Of a stretch of 20,584 nucleotides of DNA, positions 9,242 through 16,538 are shown piece after piece. Within the stretch, counting starts at the first letter, position 1. Each line of letters begins with the position of its first letter. The DNA comes from an uncultured Collinsella sp. (GTDB lineage: Bacteria; Actinomycetota; Coriobacteriia; Coriobacteriales; Coriobacteriaceae). The stretch spans positions 1 to 20,584 of the forward strand of contig CABQWP010000039.1 of NCBI GenBank assembly GCA_902467875.1, given 5' to 3'. The position numbers were made by a program, and so were the translations under genes. The notes under the pieces are model-generated. The model saw only the letters and a list, made by a program, of their open reading frames with translations, was not told the DNA's origin and did not search any database.

Positions 9242-10738
9242 CTAGTCCTGGGCTTTGATACTCGGCATCAGAATCTGGGCGAGGTAGTCGGTCTCGAGTT
9301 TGGCGGCGGCGTCGGCCTTGCCGTCTTTGCCGACCAGCACGTTCTTGATCTGGCTATAGGTATAGCGGTTGCCGGTCGTAAGCTCGACAAGCTCAATGGC
9401 CGTGTCCATGGGGTAGGTTGACACGGGGTTCTGCGTCTGTCCGTTGATGGTCTGGGGCACCACGTACGGATAGACGGGGCCGCTGGCGTAGACGGTATAA
9501 CCGTTGCCTAGATTGGCCGCGCCCAAAACCGTATCGCCTTCATCGGGCGTAAAGCTCTCGCCCTCGCGCACCGCGACGAGCGTCACGAGCGGCGTATTGG
9601 CGTCGTCGCCCAGATAGATGCATAGCGTGCTTCCGTTTTGCCAAGTTGCGACCTTGCCGTACCACTCGACGGGAATATCGAGCTGGTAGAGGTCGGTTGC
9701 CTTGTGGCGAGCGTCAGCATCACGGGACGCCTGTGCCTTTTGCGCGCTCACGGCATTGACGGCGGCGTCGCGCCGCGCGGTTGCTGCCTGCTGGAGTACT
9801 TTGGCAGCCGCGGCGGAGCTCGCACCGCCCTCCTCGGCATACTTGGCGGCGGCATCGATCTGGTCGTCAGTCACCGTGTCGGCCGAAGGCACCTTGAGCT
9901 TAAAGGTGGCCTGGGCACTTAAATCCTGTCCATCGCTCTTAACGGTGACCTGCGTCTTGGTGGTCGGGACGGTATAGATGGTGCCGTCGGCCGCGATGGG
10001 GGAGGCGGCGATGGAGAACGTGTAATCGCCGGGCAGCAGCTTAATGCCGCGACCGTGCTCGTCAACGTAGAGCGTTTCGCTCACGGAAGAACCGTCGGAA
10101 TCCTGACCGCTCACCTGCACGGGAATCTTGGAGCCAGTTGAGCAGTCGAGCCCCGCGGCATGTACGCCAATTTGCACCGACATCATGGTATGGGCGTTTG
10201 CGGCAACCACGGCGGCCTGCTCTTGCCGGTATCCATTCCAAGCGGCATAGCCTGCGCCGCCGGCGACAAGCGCGACGGCTACGACGCCTGCCACCATCAG
10301 GTTGCGGCGCTTGGGCGACATCTTACGGTGACGAACCTCGGCTTCGCGTGCCGAAGGAACGGACGGTAGGGGAATATCGCCCATGGCGATGGTCTCGTCC
10401 ACGGCTGGTGCGGAACCCAGGCCAGGAAGCTCGCGGGTCAGCGAATCTTCGGCCGGCAAGTTGTCGAGCAAGATGGTTTCCTCGCTCGTGTCGGATCCGG
10501 GCTGGTCGTCGGCCTCGCTTTCGGTGTCTTCGTGATCTGCCTCATCCTCGGCAGGCTCAACGTCGCCTGTATCCTGATCATCGGGCTGCGCCTCGATTTC
10601 CGGCTCATCCTGCACATCAACGCTCGAATCGTCAAACGCAACATCGTCAAGCGAAATCCGGTCTAGGCTCTCCAGGGCCTCGGCACACGCTTCTGCATCT
10701 TGGACCGCGTCCTCTTGGCCCGTCGTCTCATCTTTCAT
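9242..10738 (-). CDS. Single-pass membrane protein with acidic N-terminal region, unknown function
   Basis: 498 aa, family not recognised. Residues 1-140 are extremely rich in Asp/Glu and probably disordered and cytoplasmic. They carry two similar short motifs, SEETILLDNLP (85-95) and VDETIAMGDIP (113-123). A basic stretch HRKMSPKRR precedes one transmembrane helix at about 147-166. The exported part contains a beta-rich domain, an Ala-rich helical linker at about 300-350 and a C-terminal domain starting near QLDIPVEW. Start ATG 10738 has GGGGGAT about 4 nt upstream. It converges on the DUF4143 ATPase gene with a 73-bp gap. The two ETI motifs recall phospho-Thr peptides bound by FHA domains; that is inference. 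Confidence 0.85.
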   Translation of the reverse strand: MKDETTGQEDAVQDAEACAEALESLDRISLDDVAFDDSSVDVQDEPEIEAQPDDQDTGDVEPAEDEADHEDTESEADDQPGSDTSEETILLDNLPAEDSLTRELPGLGSAPAVDETIAMGDIPLPSVPSAREAEVRHRKMSPKRRNLMVAGVVAVALVAGGAGYAAWNGYRQEQAAVVAANAHTMMSVQIGVHAAGLDCSTGSKIPVQVSGQDSDGSSVSETLYVDEHGRGIKLLPGDYTFSIAASPIAADGTIYTVPTTKTQVTVKSDGQDLSAQATFKLKVPSADTVTDDQIDAAAKYAEEGGASSAAAAKVLQQAATARRDAAVNAVSAQKAQASRDADARHKATDLYQLDIPVEWYGKVATWQNGSTLCIYLGDDANTPLVTLVAVREGESFTPDEGDTVLGAANLGNGYTVYASGPVYPYVVPQTINGQTQNPVSTYPMDTAIELVELTTGNRYTYSQIKNVLVGKDGKADAAAKLETDYLAQILMPSIKAQD

Positions 10739-10870
10739 ATATCCCCCAAGCTCAATATCGGGACAACACTGTACCCAAAAACAGGACCCTATAGAGCCGC
10801 CTCATGATTTGAAATCCGATTTTATATATGCGCATGTTTTTGAATAGATGAATAGAGACGCAACGACAAA

Positions 10871-10907
10871 AGCCCCCGAAAAGCGAGCGAAACGCTTTCC
10901 GGGGGCT
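10871..10907 (-). terminator. Intrinsic terminator of the tetR-membrane protein operon
   Basis: AGCCCCCG(A)AAAGCG pairs with CGCTTTCCGGGGGCT around a short loop. On the minus strand the stem is followed by TTTGTCG, so it ends transcription coming from the membrane-protein gene at 10975-11982. Confidence 0.85.
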
Positions 10908-10974
10908 CTGCGAGGCATTGGATGAAAAACCTGGCGGGCGGGCCTATGCCCAGGCGCCAACAGCGACCAACATG

Positions 10975-11982
10975 TTACTCGGCGTGAGCGTAATCGACCT
11001 TGGCGCGACGAGCGGTGGCCTTCTCCCAATCGCTGGTGCCCTCAAAGACATCCTGCTTGTAGGGATTGCGGCCGAGCTTCTTGGCGCGGTAGGCGATGTA
11101 GATGATCGCGGCGACGTTGGCGACCAGCGCGGCAATCGAGACCGCGGTGGCGGCGCCGGGGTCGAGCGTGGAGTGGGTCACAAAGATGGACTCCTCCTGG
11201 AAGTAGGGGAACACCTGGGCAAACATGCACCAAATGGCCAGCGTAAAGGCGCGGTTCTGGATCCAGCCGCCCTTGTTCCAGATAAAGGCGGCGACGGTGG
11301 GCGCCAGCAGCAGCGCAAAGCCGCAGAACCAGGAGTGGGTGGGCAGGCAGTTGTAGGTGTAGCAGAAGTTCCAGATATCGTAGGCGATGATGTAGACCCA
11401 GGTCATATCGGGCCACAGCATGTCGGTCTGATCCTCGGAGGCGTAGACGCTCCACCAACCGGTCATGCAGAAGATGTTGATGATACCGGCGATGCCGTTG
11501 AACACGTTGTTCCAGCCGGCCAGCTGCGTGGCACCTTCGGAGGTGACCCAGGTGGACTCGCCCAGGACAAAGAAGTGATAGGCGCTCTCGAAGTCGGACA
11601 CGACGGCGATCATGATGTTGATGGCGACGATCACAAACGGCCATGCGCGGAACCAATGCGCCTTGCCGATCTTTCCCCACTGGTACTTAATGGCAATGAA
11701 GCCCCAGCAACCGGCGAGCGCCGCGTATACCTTGGCGTAGTGGAACCAGCTGTTCTGGTACACATGGGTGGGGTTGGTGAGCGCCCACTCGGCGCCCTGT
11801 GAGACGCCGATGGCGATGGCGACGCAGTAGATGGTCATGGCCAGCGGAGCTACGCCAAAGATGATTGCCGCGCCGAGCTTGGTGCGGCGGCCGACCTCGT
11901 TGAGCACGATCAGGCCGATAAAGACCATGGCCCAGCCGGCCCAGTGGATAAGGGTATCGCTACCCCAAACATCGAACAGCAT
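10975..11982 (-). CDS. Polytopic membrane protein, DUF5692-like
   Basis: 335 aa with eight or nine hydrophobic segments (about 10-29, 37-60, 81-99, 112-130, 157-177, 191-210, 216-235, 245-262, 277-298), so an integral inner-membrane protein. It is unusually rich in Trp, Tyr and Phe, with conserved-looking polar spots such as SDFESAYHF (129-137) and CLPTHSWFCG (212-221). The length and composition resemble the DUF5692 family of anaerobic bacteria, from memory; function is unknown. ATG 11982 has an excellent ribosome site AAAGGAG 6 nt upstream. It lies 63 bp downstream of tetR with a perfect 7-bp GC hairpin (12001-12028) between, and ends at a strong terminator. A transporter or membrane partner of the divergent Fe-S flavoprotein is possible. 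Confidence 0.85.
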   Translation of the reverse strand: MLFDVWGSDTLIHWAGWAMVFIGLIVLNEVGRRTKLGAAIIFGVAPLAMTIYCVAIAIGVSQGAEWALTNPTHVYQNSWFHYAKVYAALAGCWGFIAIKYQWGKIGKAHWFRAWPFVIVAINIMIAVVSDFESAYHFFVLGESTWVTSEGATQLAGWNNVFNGIAGIINIFCMTGWWSVYASEDQTDMLWPDMTWVYIIAYDIWNFCYTYNCLPTHSWFCGFALLLAPTVAAFIWNKGGWIQNRAFTLAIWCMFAQVFPYFQEESIFVTHSTLDPGAATAVSIAALVANVAAIIYIAYRAKKLGRNPYKQDVFEGTSDWEKATARRAKVDYAHAE

Positions 11983-12000
11983 GCTGCTCTCCTTTCACAC

Positions 12001-12028
12001 GCCCGCGGCCCCTCTTCTGATCGCGGGC
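12001..12028 (-). promoter_or_regulatory. Hairpin in the leader of the DUF5692-like gene
   Basis: GCCCGCG (12001-12007) and CGCGGGC (12022-12028) form a perfect 7-bp stem between the tetR stop codon and the next ribosome site. No T-tract follows, so processing or translational control is more likely than termination. A 10-bp palindrome TTTGGCCAAA (12031-12040) is adjacent. Confidence 0.45.
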
Positions 12029-12045
12029 AGTTTGGCCAAATGTCG

Positions 12046-12708
12046 TCAGTTCTGGGGCTTGCGCTCCGGATACTTGGCGGTGTAGCCCTCGATGTGGAGC
12101 GTCGAGGCGATGATTTCCTTGACCGTCTCGTCGGGCACATCGGGGTGCGTGCGGATATACATCAAAAGACCCATGATGAGGGTGTAGAACGTCTCGTAGA
12201 CATGGTCGATGCGTAGCTCATGATGGGCGACAAAATCCACCACGGTGGTGTCGCAGATATACTGCGCCACGCGTTGGACCACGTTGTGCAGAAAGCCGCC
12301 GTAGAGCGCACCGCTGCTGGAGGTGAGCGTACTCGGCAGCTCGTGGCCGCTGGCGACCAGGCGCTTAAAGAGCGGGGCGACGGTGTCGAGTGCGCCCTCG
12401 ATATCGCCGACGGTGCGGTTGGCATTCCACTGCTCGAGCTCGGAGATAAAACCGTCGATTGCCTCGTCCATGACGGCGGTGACGGCGGCGTCCATGTCGG
12501 CGAAGTAGTGGTAGAACAGCGAGCGCGTGCAGCCGGCTCGCTTGGTCACGGCCGATACCGATAGGTGGGACACGCCCAGCTCGGAGCTTACGGTACGTAC
12601 GGCATTGAGGATCTCGCGACGGCGTTCGTCGCCCGTCAGGCGCTTTGCCGCGCTATCGGATGCGGGAACGGCATCGACCACAGAGGTATCTGCTGTGTTG
12701 TTGCCCAT
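12046..12708 (-). CDS. TetR/AcrR-family transcriptional regulator
   Basis: 220 aa, the usual size of a TetR-family dimeric repressor. The N-terminal helix-turn-helix domain spans about residues 28-75, with the hallmark pattern REILNAVRTV ... LSVSAVTKRAGCTRSLFYHYFADMD; the C-terminal ligand domain is not assignable. I prefer ATG 12708, preceded by AAAGGCGG about 7 nt upstream; ATG 12726 would add six residues. It is the first gene of a two-gene operon with the DUF5692-like protein. It is divergent from the Fe-S flavoprotein gene, and the shared intergenic region contains nested dyads that are likely its operator. Confidence 0.93.
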   Translation of the reverse strand: MGNNTADTSVVDAVPASDSAAKRLTGDERRREILNAVRTVSSELGVSHLSVSAVTKRAGCTRSLFYHYFADMDAAVTAVMDEAIDGFISELEQWNANRTVGDIEGALDTVAPLFKRLVASGHELPSTLTSSSGALYGGFLHNVVQRVAQYICDTTVVDFVAHHELRIDHVYETFYTLIMGLLMYIRTHPDVPDETVKEIIASTLHIEGYTAKYPERKPQN

Positions 12709-12762
12709 GTTTTTGCCGCCTTTCATCCTCTTTTGCCTGACCGTTCGCCTAACAGTCTTGAA

Positions 12763-12810
12763 TATTGTTGACGGTTCGTCAATACTGTTTTTGACACAAT
12801 GTCAACAATA
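12763..12810. promoter_or_regulatory. Nested dyads, likely TetR-family operator
   Basis: TATTGTTGAC (12763-12772) and GTCAACAATA (12801-12810) are perfect inverted repeats. Inside, TTGAC-5 bp-GTCAA (12768-12782) and TTGACA-3 bp-TGTCAA (12791-12805) form two 15-bp palindromes whose centres are 23 bp apart, about two helical turns. TTGACA-like -35 boxes overlap the dyads on both strands, but clear -10 boxes at correct spacing are not visible. Location between divergent genes supports autoregulation. Confidence 0.6.
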
Positions 12811-12896
12811 ACGGGTGAACGGCGTGGGGGCATGTCGAGCCCGTAAAAAGAGGGGCGCTGCGTGCCTGCCAGGCTGCGGCAAGAGAAGGGACGACT

Positions 12897-15674
12897 ATGA
12901 TTCTCAACGGACCGGGGATTAGCTACACCGAGCCCGATATCGGTGCGGAGTTTGTGCCGCCGCTGCCGGAGCATCCGCGCGAGGCCATCGTCAAACTGTG
13001 CGAGCACTGCACTAACCGCCTGCTGCATCGCGACGAGCTGCTGGGCTACGAGTACTGGTCGTTTGCCGAGGCCGCAACTGACGAGCAGGCCGAGGTACTC
13101 TGCAAGATGAAGATGCGCCGTCCCTACACGCTGCCCGAGATGGTCAAACTCACCGGCATGCCCGAGGCCCAGATCGAGAAGATGCTCGACGATATGAGCT
13201 ACACGGGCCTGCTCGAGTACAACTGGGAAAATCCCGAGCGCGCCAAGCAATGGGTGCTGCCCATGCTGGTGCCGGGTTCCGCCGAGTTCCTCAACATGCG
13301 CGTGAGCCAGCTCGAGGAGCACCCGGTCTACGCCAAGTTCTTTGAACAGGCATCCAAGGGCCCGCTGTCCAAGGCCACACCGATGGTGCCGCCCGGAGGC
13401 GCCGGTATCGGCATGCACGTCATTCCGGTCGAGAAGGCCATTGACGCCGCGAGCACGTCGGTGCCTATTGAGCATATCGAGCACTGGCTCGACAAATACG
13501 AGGGTAAGTATGCTGCCAGCACCTGCAGCTGCCGCGCGAGCCGTCGCGTGATGGGCGAGGGCTGCGCCGACGACCCGGCCGATTGGTGCATCGCCGTGGG
13601 CGATATGGCCGACTACGTGGTCGAGACCGATCGTGGTCATTACGTGACCCGCGACGAGGTTTACGACATCCTGCGCCAGGCCGAGGACAACGGCTTTGTG
13701 CACCAGATCACCAATATCGATGGCGAGAACAAGATCTTCGCCATCTGCAACTGCAACGTCAACGTGTGCTATGCCCTGCGCACCTCGCAGCTGTTCAACA
13801 CGCCCAACCTGTCGCGCTCGGCCTATGTCGCCAAGGTCGAGAAGGACAAGTGCGTGGCCTGCGGTCGCTGCGTTGAGGTGTGCCCTGCCGGTGCCGCCAA
13901 GCTCGGCCAGAAGCTCTGCAGCAAAAAGGCCGGCGGACAGGCGCCCGAGTATCCGCGCCAGGAGCTGCCCGATGCCACCAAGTGGGACCACACCAAGTGG
14001 TCGCCCAACTACCGCAACGATAACCGTATCGAGACGCACGAGTCCGGCACCGCTCCCTGCAAGACGGCCTGCCCCGCGCATGTCGCCGTTCAGGGCTATT
14101 TGAAGCTCGCGGCGCAGGGTCGCTATGACGAGGCGCTGGCACTCATCAAGCGCGAGAACCCGCTGCCCGCTATCTGCGGCCGTGTGTGCAACCGCCGCTG
14201 TGAGGATGCCTGCACTCGCGGCCGTGTGGACGCCGCCGTGGCTATCGACGAGGTCAAGAAGTTCATCGCCCAGCGCGATCTGGATGCCGCGACCCGCTAT
14301 GTCCCGCCTGTGGTGACCCCGACGCGTGCCGGCGGCTTCGACCAGAAGATCGCCATTATCGGTGCCGGCCCAGCCGGCCTGTCCTGCGCTTTCTACCTGG
14401 CCGAGAAGGGCTACAAGCCCGTCGTATTCGAGAAGAACGATCGCCCGGGCGGCATGCTCACCTACGGTATTCCCAGCTTTAAGCTGGAGAAGGACGTTAT
14501 CGAGGCCGAGGTCGAGATCATTCGCCTGATGGGCGCCGAGTTCCGCTATGGCGTGGAGGTCGGTCGAGACGTGACGCTCGACGAGCTGCGCGTGCAGGGC
14601 TTCAAGGCCTTCTACGTTGCCATTGGCTGCCAGGGCGGCCGCCTTGCCGGCATTCCGGGTGAGGATGCCGAGGACGTGACCGTGGCCGTCGACTTCCTTC
14701 GCGAGGTTAACAGCGGCAAGATTGATACCCTGTCCGGCCGCACCATTGTGGTGGGCGGCGGCAACGTGGCCATCGACGTTGCCCGCAACGCCTGCCGTCT
14801 GGGTTCCGAGCACGTTGAGATGTTCTGCCTGGAGAGCGATGCCCAGATGCCTGCCAGCGAGGAGGAGCGTCGCGAGGCCATTGAGGATGGCGCGCACGTC
14901 AGCTGCGGTTGGGGCCCCAAGGAGGTCCATCTGGACGAGGCTGGCCGCGTGTGCGGCATCACCTTTAAGCGCTGCACGCGTGTCTTTGACGACGAGGGCC
15001 GTTTTGCGCCCGAGTACGACGAGAGCGATCTGCGCCGTGTCGATGCCGACCGCGTGGTCATGTCGATTGGCCAGTCCATTGTGTGGGGCGACCTGCTGGC
15101 TGGCTCCAAGGTGGAGCTCGGCCGCGGCCAGGGTGCCCTTGCCGATCCCCAGACCTACCAGACCGCCGAACCCGACATCTTTGTGGGTGGTGACGTCTAC
15201 ACTGGCCCCAGCTTTGCCATCGACGCTATCGCCGCCGGCCACGAGGCCGCGGTGTCCATCCATCGCTTTGTGCAGCCGGGCTCCACGCTCACCATCGGCC
15301 GCAATCAGCGCCGCTACACCGCGCTCGACCGCGACGACGTTGTGCTCGAGAGCTACGACAACGCGAGCCGCGAGGTTGCGCATGTGGACCGCGAGCGCGA
15401 GAAGGCCGCGCCGTTTAGCGAGTACGTTGAGACCTTTACCGAGGAGCAGGTGCGCGCCGAGACCGCCCGCTGCCTGGGCTGCGGCGCCTCGATCGTCGAC
15501 CCCAACAAGTGCATCGGCTGCGGCCTGTGCACCACCAAGTGCGCGTTTGACGCCATCCATCTGGATCGCGACCGCCCCGAGTGCTCCACGATGGTCAAAT
15601 ACGAGCAAAAGCTCCCGAGCCTCGGCAAGTACGCGCTCAAGCGCGCCATCAAGATTAAGTTCGGTCGCAAGTAA
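12897..15674 (+). CDS. Multi-cluster Fe-S / FAD pyridine-nucleotide oxidoreductase (GltD-like core)
   Basis: 925 aa with about 35 Cys, a cytoplasmic electron-transfer flavoprotein. In order: a Cys-rich N-terminal module (CEHC at 35-38, a winged-helix-like segment about 75-110, CSC at 210-212, C223, C231, CNCNVNVC at 284-291); one ferredoxin cluster CVACGRCVEVCP (319-330); a GltD/dihydropyrimidine-dehydrogenase Fe-S domain (C388, C392, C427, C431, C435, C439); FAD site GAGPAG (489-494) with RPGGM (516-520); NAD(P)H site GGGNVAIDVAR (620-630); second FAD motif FVGGDV (762-767); and a C-terminal ferredoxin (C859, C862, C872, C875, C878, C882). ATG 12897 follows GAGAAGGG by 6 nt. The core resembles the glutamate synthase small subunit, but no large subunit is present. 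hypA follows 30 bp downstream. The substrate is unknown. Confidence 0.92.
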   Translation: MILNGPGISYTEPDIGAEFVPPLPEHPREAIVKLCEHCTNRLLHRDELLGYEYWSFAEAATDEQAEVLCKMKMRRPYTLPEMVKLTGMPEAQIEKMLDDMSYTGLLEYNWENPERAKQWVLPMLVPGSAEFLNMRVSQLEEHPVYAKFFEQASKGPLSKATPMVPPGGAGIGMHVIPVEKAIDAASTSVPIEHIEHWLDKYEGKYAASTCSCRASRRVMGEGCADDPADWCIAVGDMADYVVETDRGHYVTRDEVYDILRQAEDNGFVHQITNIDGENKIFAICNCNVNVCYALRTSQLFNTPNLSRSAYVAKVEKDKCVACGRCVEVCPAGAAKLGQKLCSKKAGGQAPEYPRQELPDATKWDHTKWSPNYRNDNRIETHESGTAPCKTACPAHVAVQGYLKLAAQGRYDEALALIKRENPLPAICGRVCNRRCEDACTRGRVDAAVAIDEVKKFIAQRDLDAATRYVPPVVTPTRAGGFDQKIAIIGAGPAGLSCAFYLAEKGYKPVVFEKNDRPGGMLTYGIPSFKLEKDVIEAEVEIIRLMGAEFRYGVEVGRDVTLDELRVQGFKAFYVAIGCQGGRLAGIPGEDAEDVTVAVDFLREVNSGKIDTLSGRTIVVGGGNVAIDVARNACRLGSEHVEMFCLESDAQMPASEEERREAIEDGAHVSCGWGPKEVHLDEAGRVCGITFKRCTRVFDDEGRFAPEYDESDLRRVDADRVVMSIGQSIVWGDLLAGSKVELGRGQGALADPQTYQTAEPDIFVGGDVYTGPSFAIDAIAAGHEAAVSIHRFVQPGSTLTIGRNQRRYTALDRDDVVLESYDNASREVAHVDREREKAAPFSEYVETFTEEQVRAETARCLGCGASIVDPNKCIGCGLCTTKCAFDAIHLDRDRPECSTMVKYEQKLPSLGKYALKRAIKIKFGRK

Positions 15675-15704
15675 GTAGCCATAACGGGAACGGCGGAAGA
15701 AAAA

Positions 15705-16133
15705 GTGCATGAATTGGGGATCGTTTACCACATCATTCGCGATGTCGAGAATGTAGCGCGCGCTCATGGCGTGCGTCGCGTTTCGAGCGTAACGTTGCTG
15801 TTGGGCGAGGTCTCGGGCGTCGTTCCCGACTTGCTGCTCGACGCTTGGCGCTGGGCAGCAGATAAAAAGCCTATCGCGCAGGGCGCGGAGCTTGTTGTGG
15901 AGCCCGTCGAGGCTGTGACGCATTGCGAGGCATGTGGCCGCGACTACGCGACGGTCGAGCACGGCAAGACCTGTCCCCATTGCGGTAGCGGCGAGACATA
16001 CCTGCTGCAGGGCCAAGAGGTCATGATCAAACAGATCGAGACCCCCGAAGAGGATCCGGCAGACGCTGCTCCTGACGGCCTCTCCGACGCCCCCGATGCC
16101 GTCGACGCCGCCAACCCACTCCACATCGCCTAG
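15705..16133 (+). CDS. hypA: HypA/HybF-type nickel metallochaperone
   Basis: 142 aa. HypA delivers nickel to [NiFe]-hydrogenase large subunits, and in some bacteria to urease. The start is GTG 15705, which gives the obligatory MHE N-terminus with nickel ligand His2; GGAAG lies about 5 nt upstream. Two Zn-binding pairs are intact: CEAC (Cys74, Cys77) and CPHC (Cys90, Cys93). Canonical HypA ends near residue 112; here an acidic Ala/Asp/Pro tail (about 112-142) is added. It follows the Fe-S flavoprotein gene by 30 bp, so the two are probably cotranscribed. None of hypB-F or hydrogenase structural genes is in the window, which is unusual. Confidence 0.92.
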   Translation: MHELGIVYHIIRDVENVARAHGVRRVSSVTLLLGEVSGVVPDLLLDAWRWAADKKPIAQGAELVVEPVEAVTHCEACGRDYATVEHGKTCPHCGSGETYLLQGQEVMIKQIETPEEDPADAAPDGLSDAPDAVDAANPLHIA

Positions 16134-16145
16134 GATTCCCTATAA

Positions 16146-16210
16146 GTTGCGGTGAAATAGTTCCTAAATCCAGCCTTCTGGCTCTTAAACAAGAACTATT
16201 CCACCGCAAC
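16146..16210. repeat. 65-bp palindrome, GTTGCGGTGAAATAG family, copy 2
   Basis: Arms GTTGCGGTGAAATAGTTC and GAACTATTCCACCGCAAC pair with one mismatch, and the total length of 65 bp equals that of copy 1 at 7520-7584. The outer 15 bp of each arm are conserved between copies, while the inner bases differ but still pair. It begins 13 bp after the hypA stop and is followed by TATTTTG, so it may also terminate the hypA transcript. Confidence 0.85.
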
Positions 16211-16538
16211 TATTTTGAGTGGTTTCATAGACCATAAGTCACGAAAATAGTCAAGCCATGTCTGTTTAAACAAAATAGCGGCAGTACAAGCGCATTCGCG
16301 CTTGCCTAAAATCGATATTAATGAACAGCCTGCTTGTATCTGTAAAATGCTTGGCTTGATGAGCGACGCCTTGTCGTGTAATGAGTCAAAAAGCAGTAAC
16401 GTAATCAACTTGTAACAAACCTAGACGTTTAAACAAATAATCCAACCTTTTGCGGATTTAGCTATAATTCCACAAACCAAACAGGTATACTCCTTTCATG
16501 TCGTGTAGGAAATACGTAGACAAAAAGGAGGTTATGTG
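16211..16538 (+). promoter_or_regulatory. Leader/promoter region of the mannose-family PTS operon
   Basis: AT-rich, no credible ORF. GTTTAAACAAA occurs twice (16264-16274 and 16427-16437), each including the 8-bp palindrome GTTTAAAC. A 7-bp hairpin CAAGCGC/GCGCTTG lies at 16287-16304. Possible -10 boxes are TATAAT (16463-16468) and TATACT (16486-16491), neither with a good -35. A strong ribosome site AAGGAGG (16525-16531) precedes the first gene. No regulator gene for the operon is present. Confidence 0.45.

Noticed and set aside
10918..11802. 294-aa plus-strand frame over the DUF5692-like gene
   Set aside because: The minus-strand product has clear membrane helices and an AAAGGAG ribosome site; this frame begins inside the region after a terminator stem and is Gly/Asp-rich filler.
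12897..15674. Naming the flavoprotein gltD (glutamate synthase small subunit)
   Set aside because: The protein is about twice the usual length with extra Fe-S modules and no large subunit is nearby, so only the core similarity is claimed.
12723..16124. 1133-aa open frame antisense to the Fe-S flavoprotein and hypA
   Set aside because: It is a GC-bias shadow: the opposite strand encodes recognised motifs throughout, and the antisense product is repetitive Leu/Ala/Val/His/Gly with no domain or ribosome site.
16196..16408. 70-aa minus-strand ORF upstream of the PTS operon
   Set aside because: It begins near repeat DNA, lacks a ribosome site and shows no recognisable feature.
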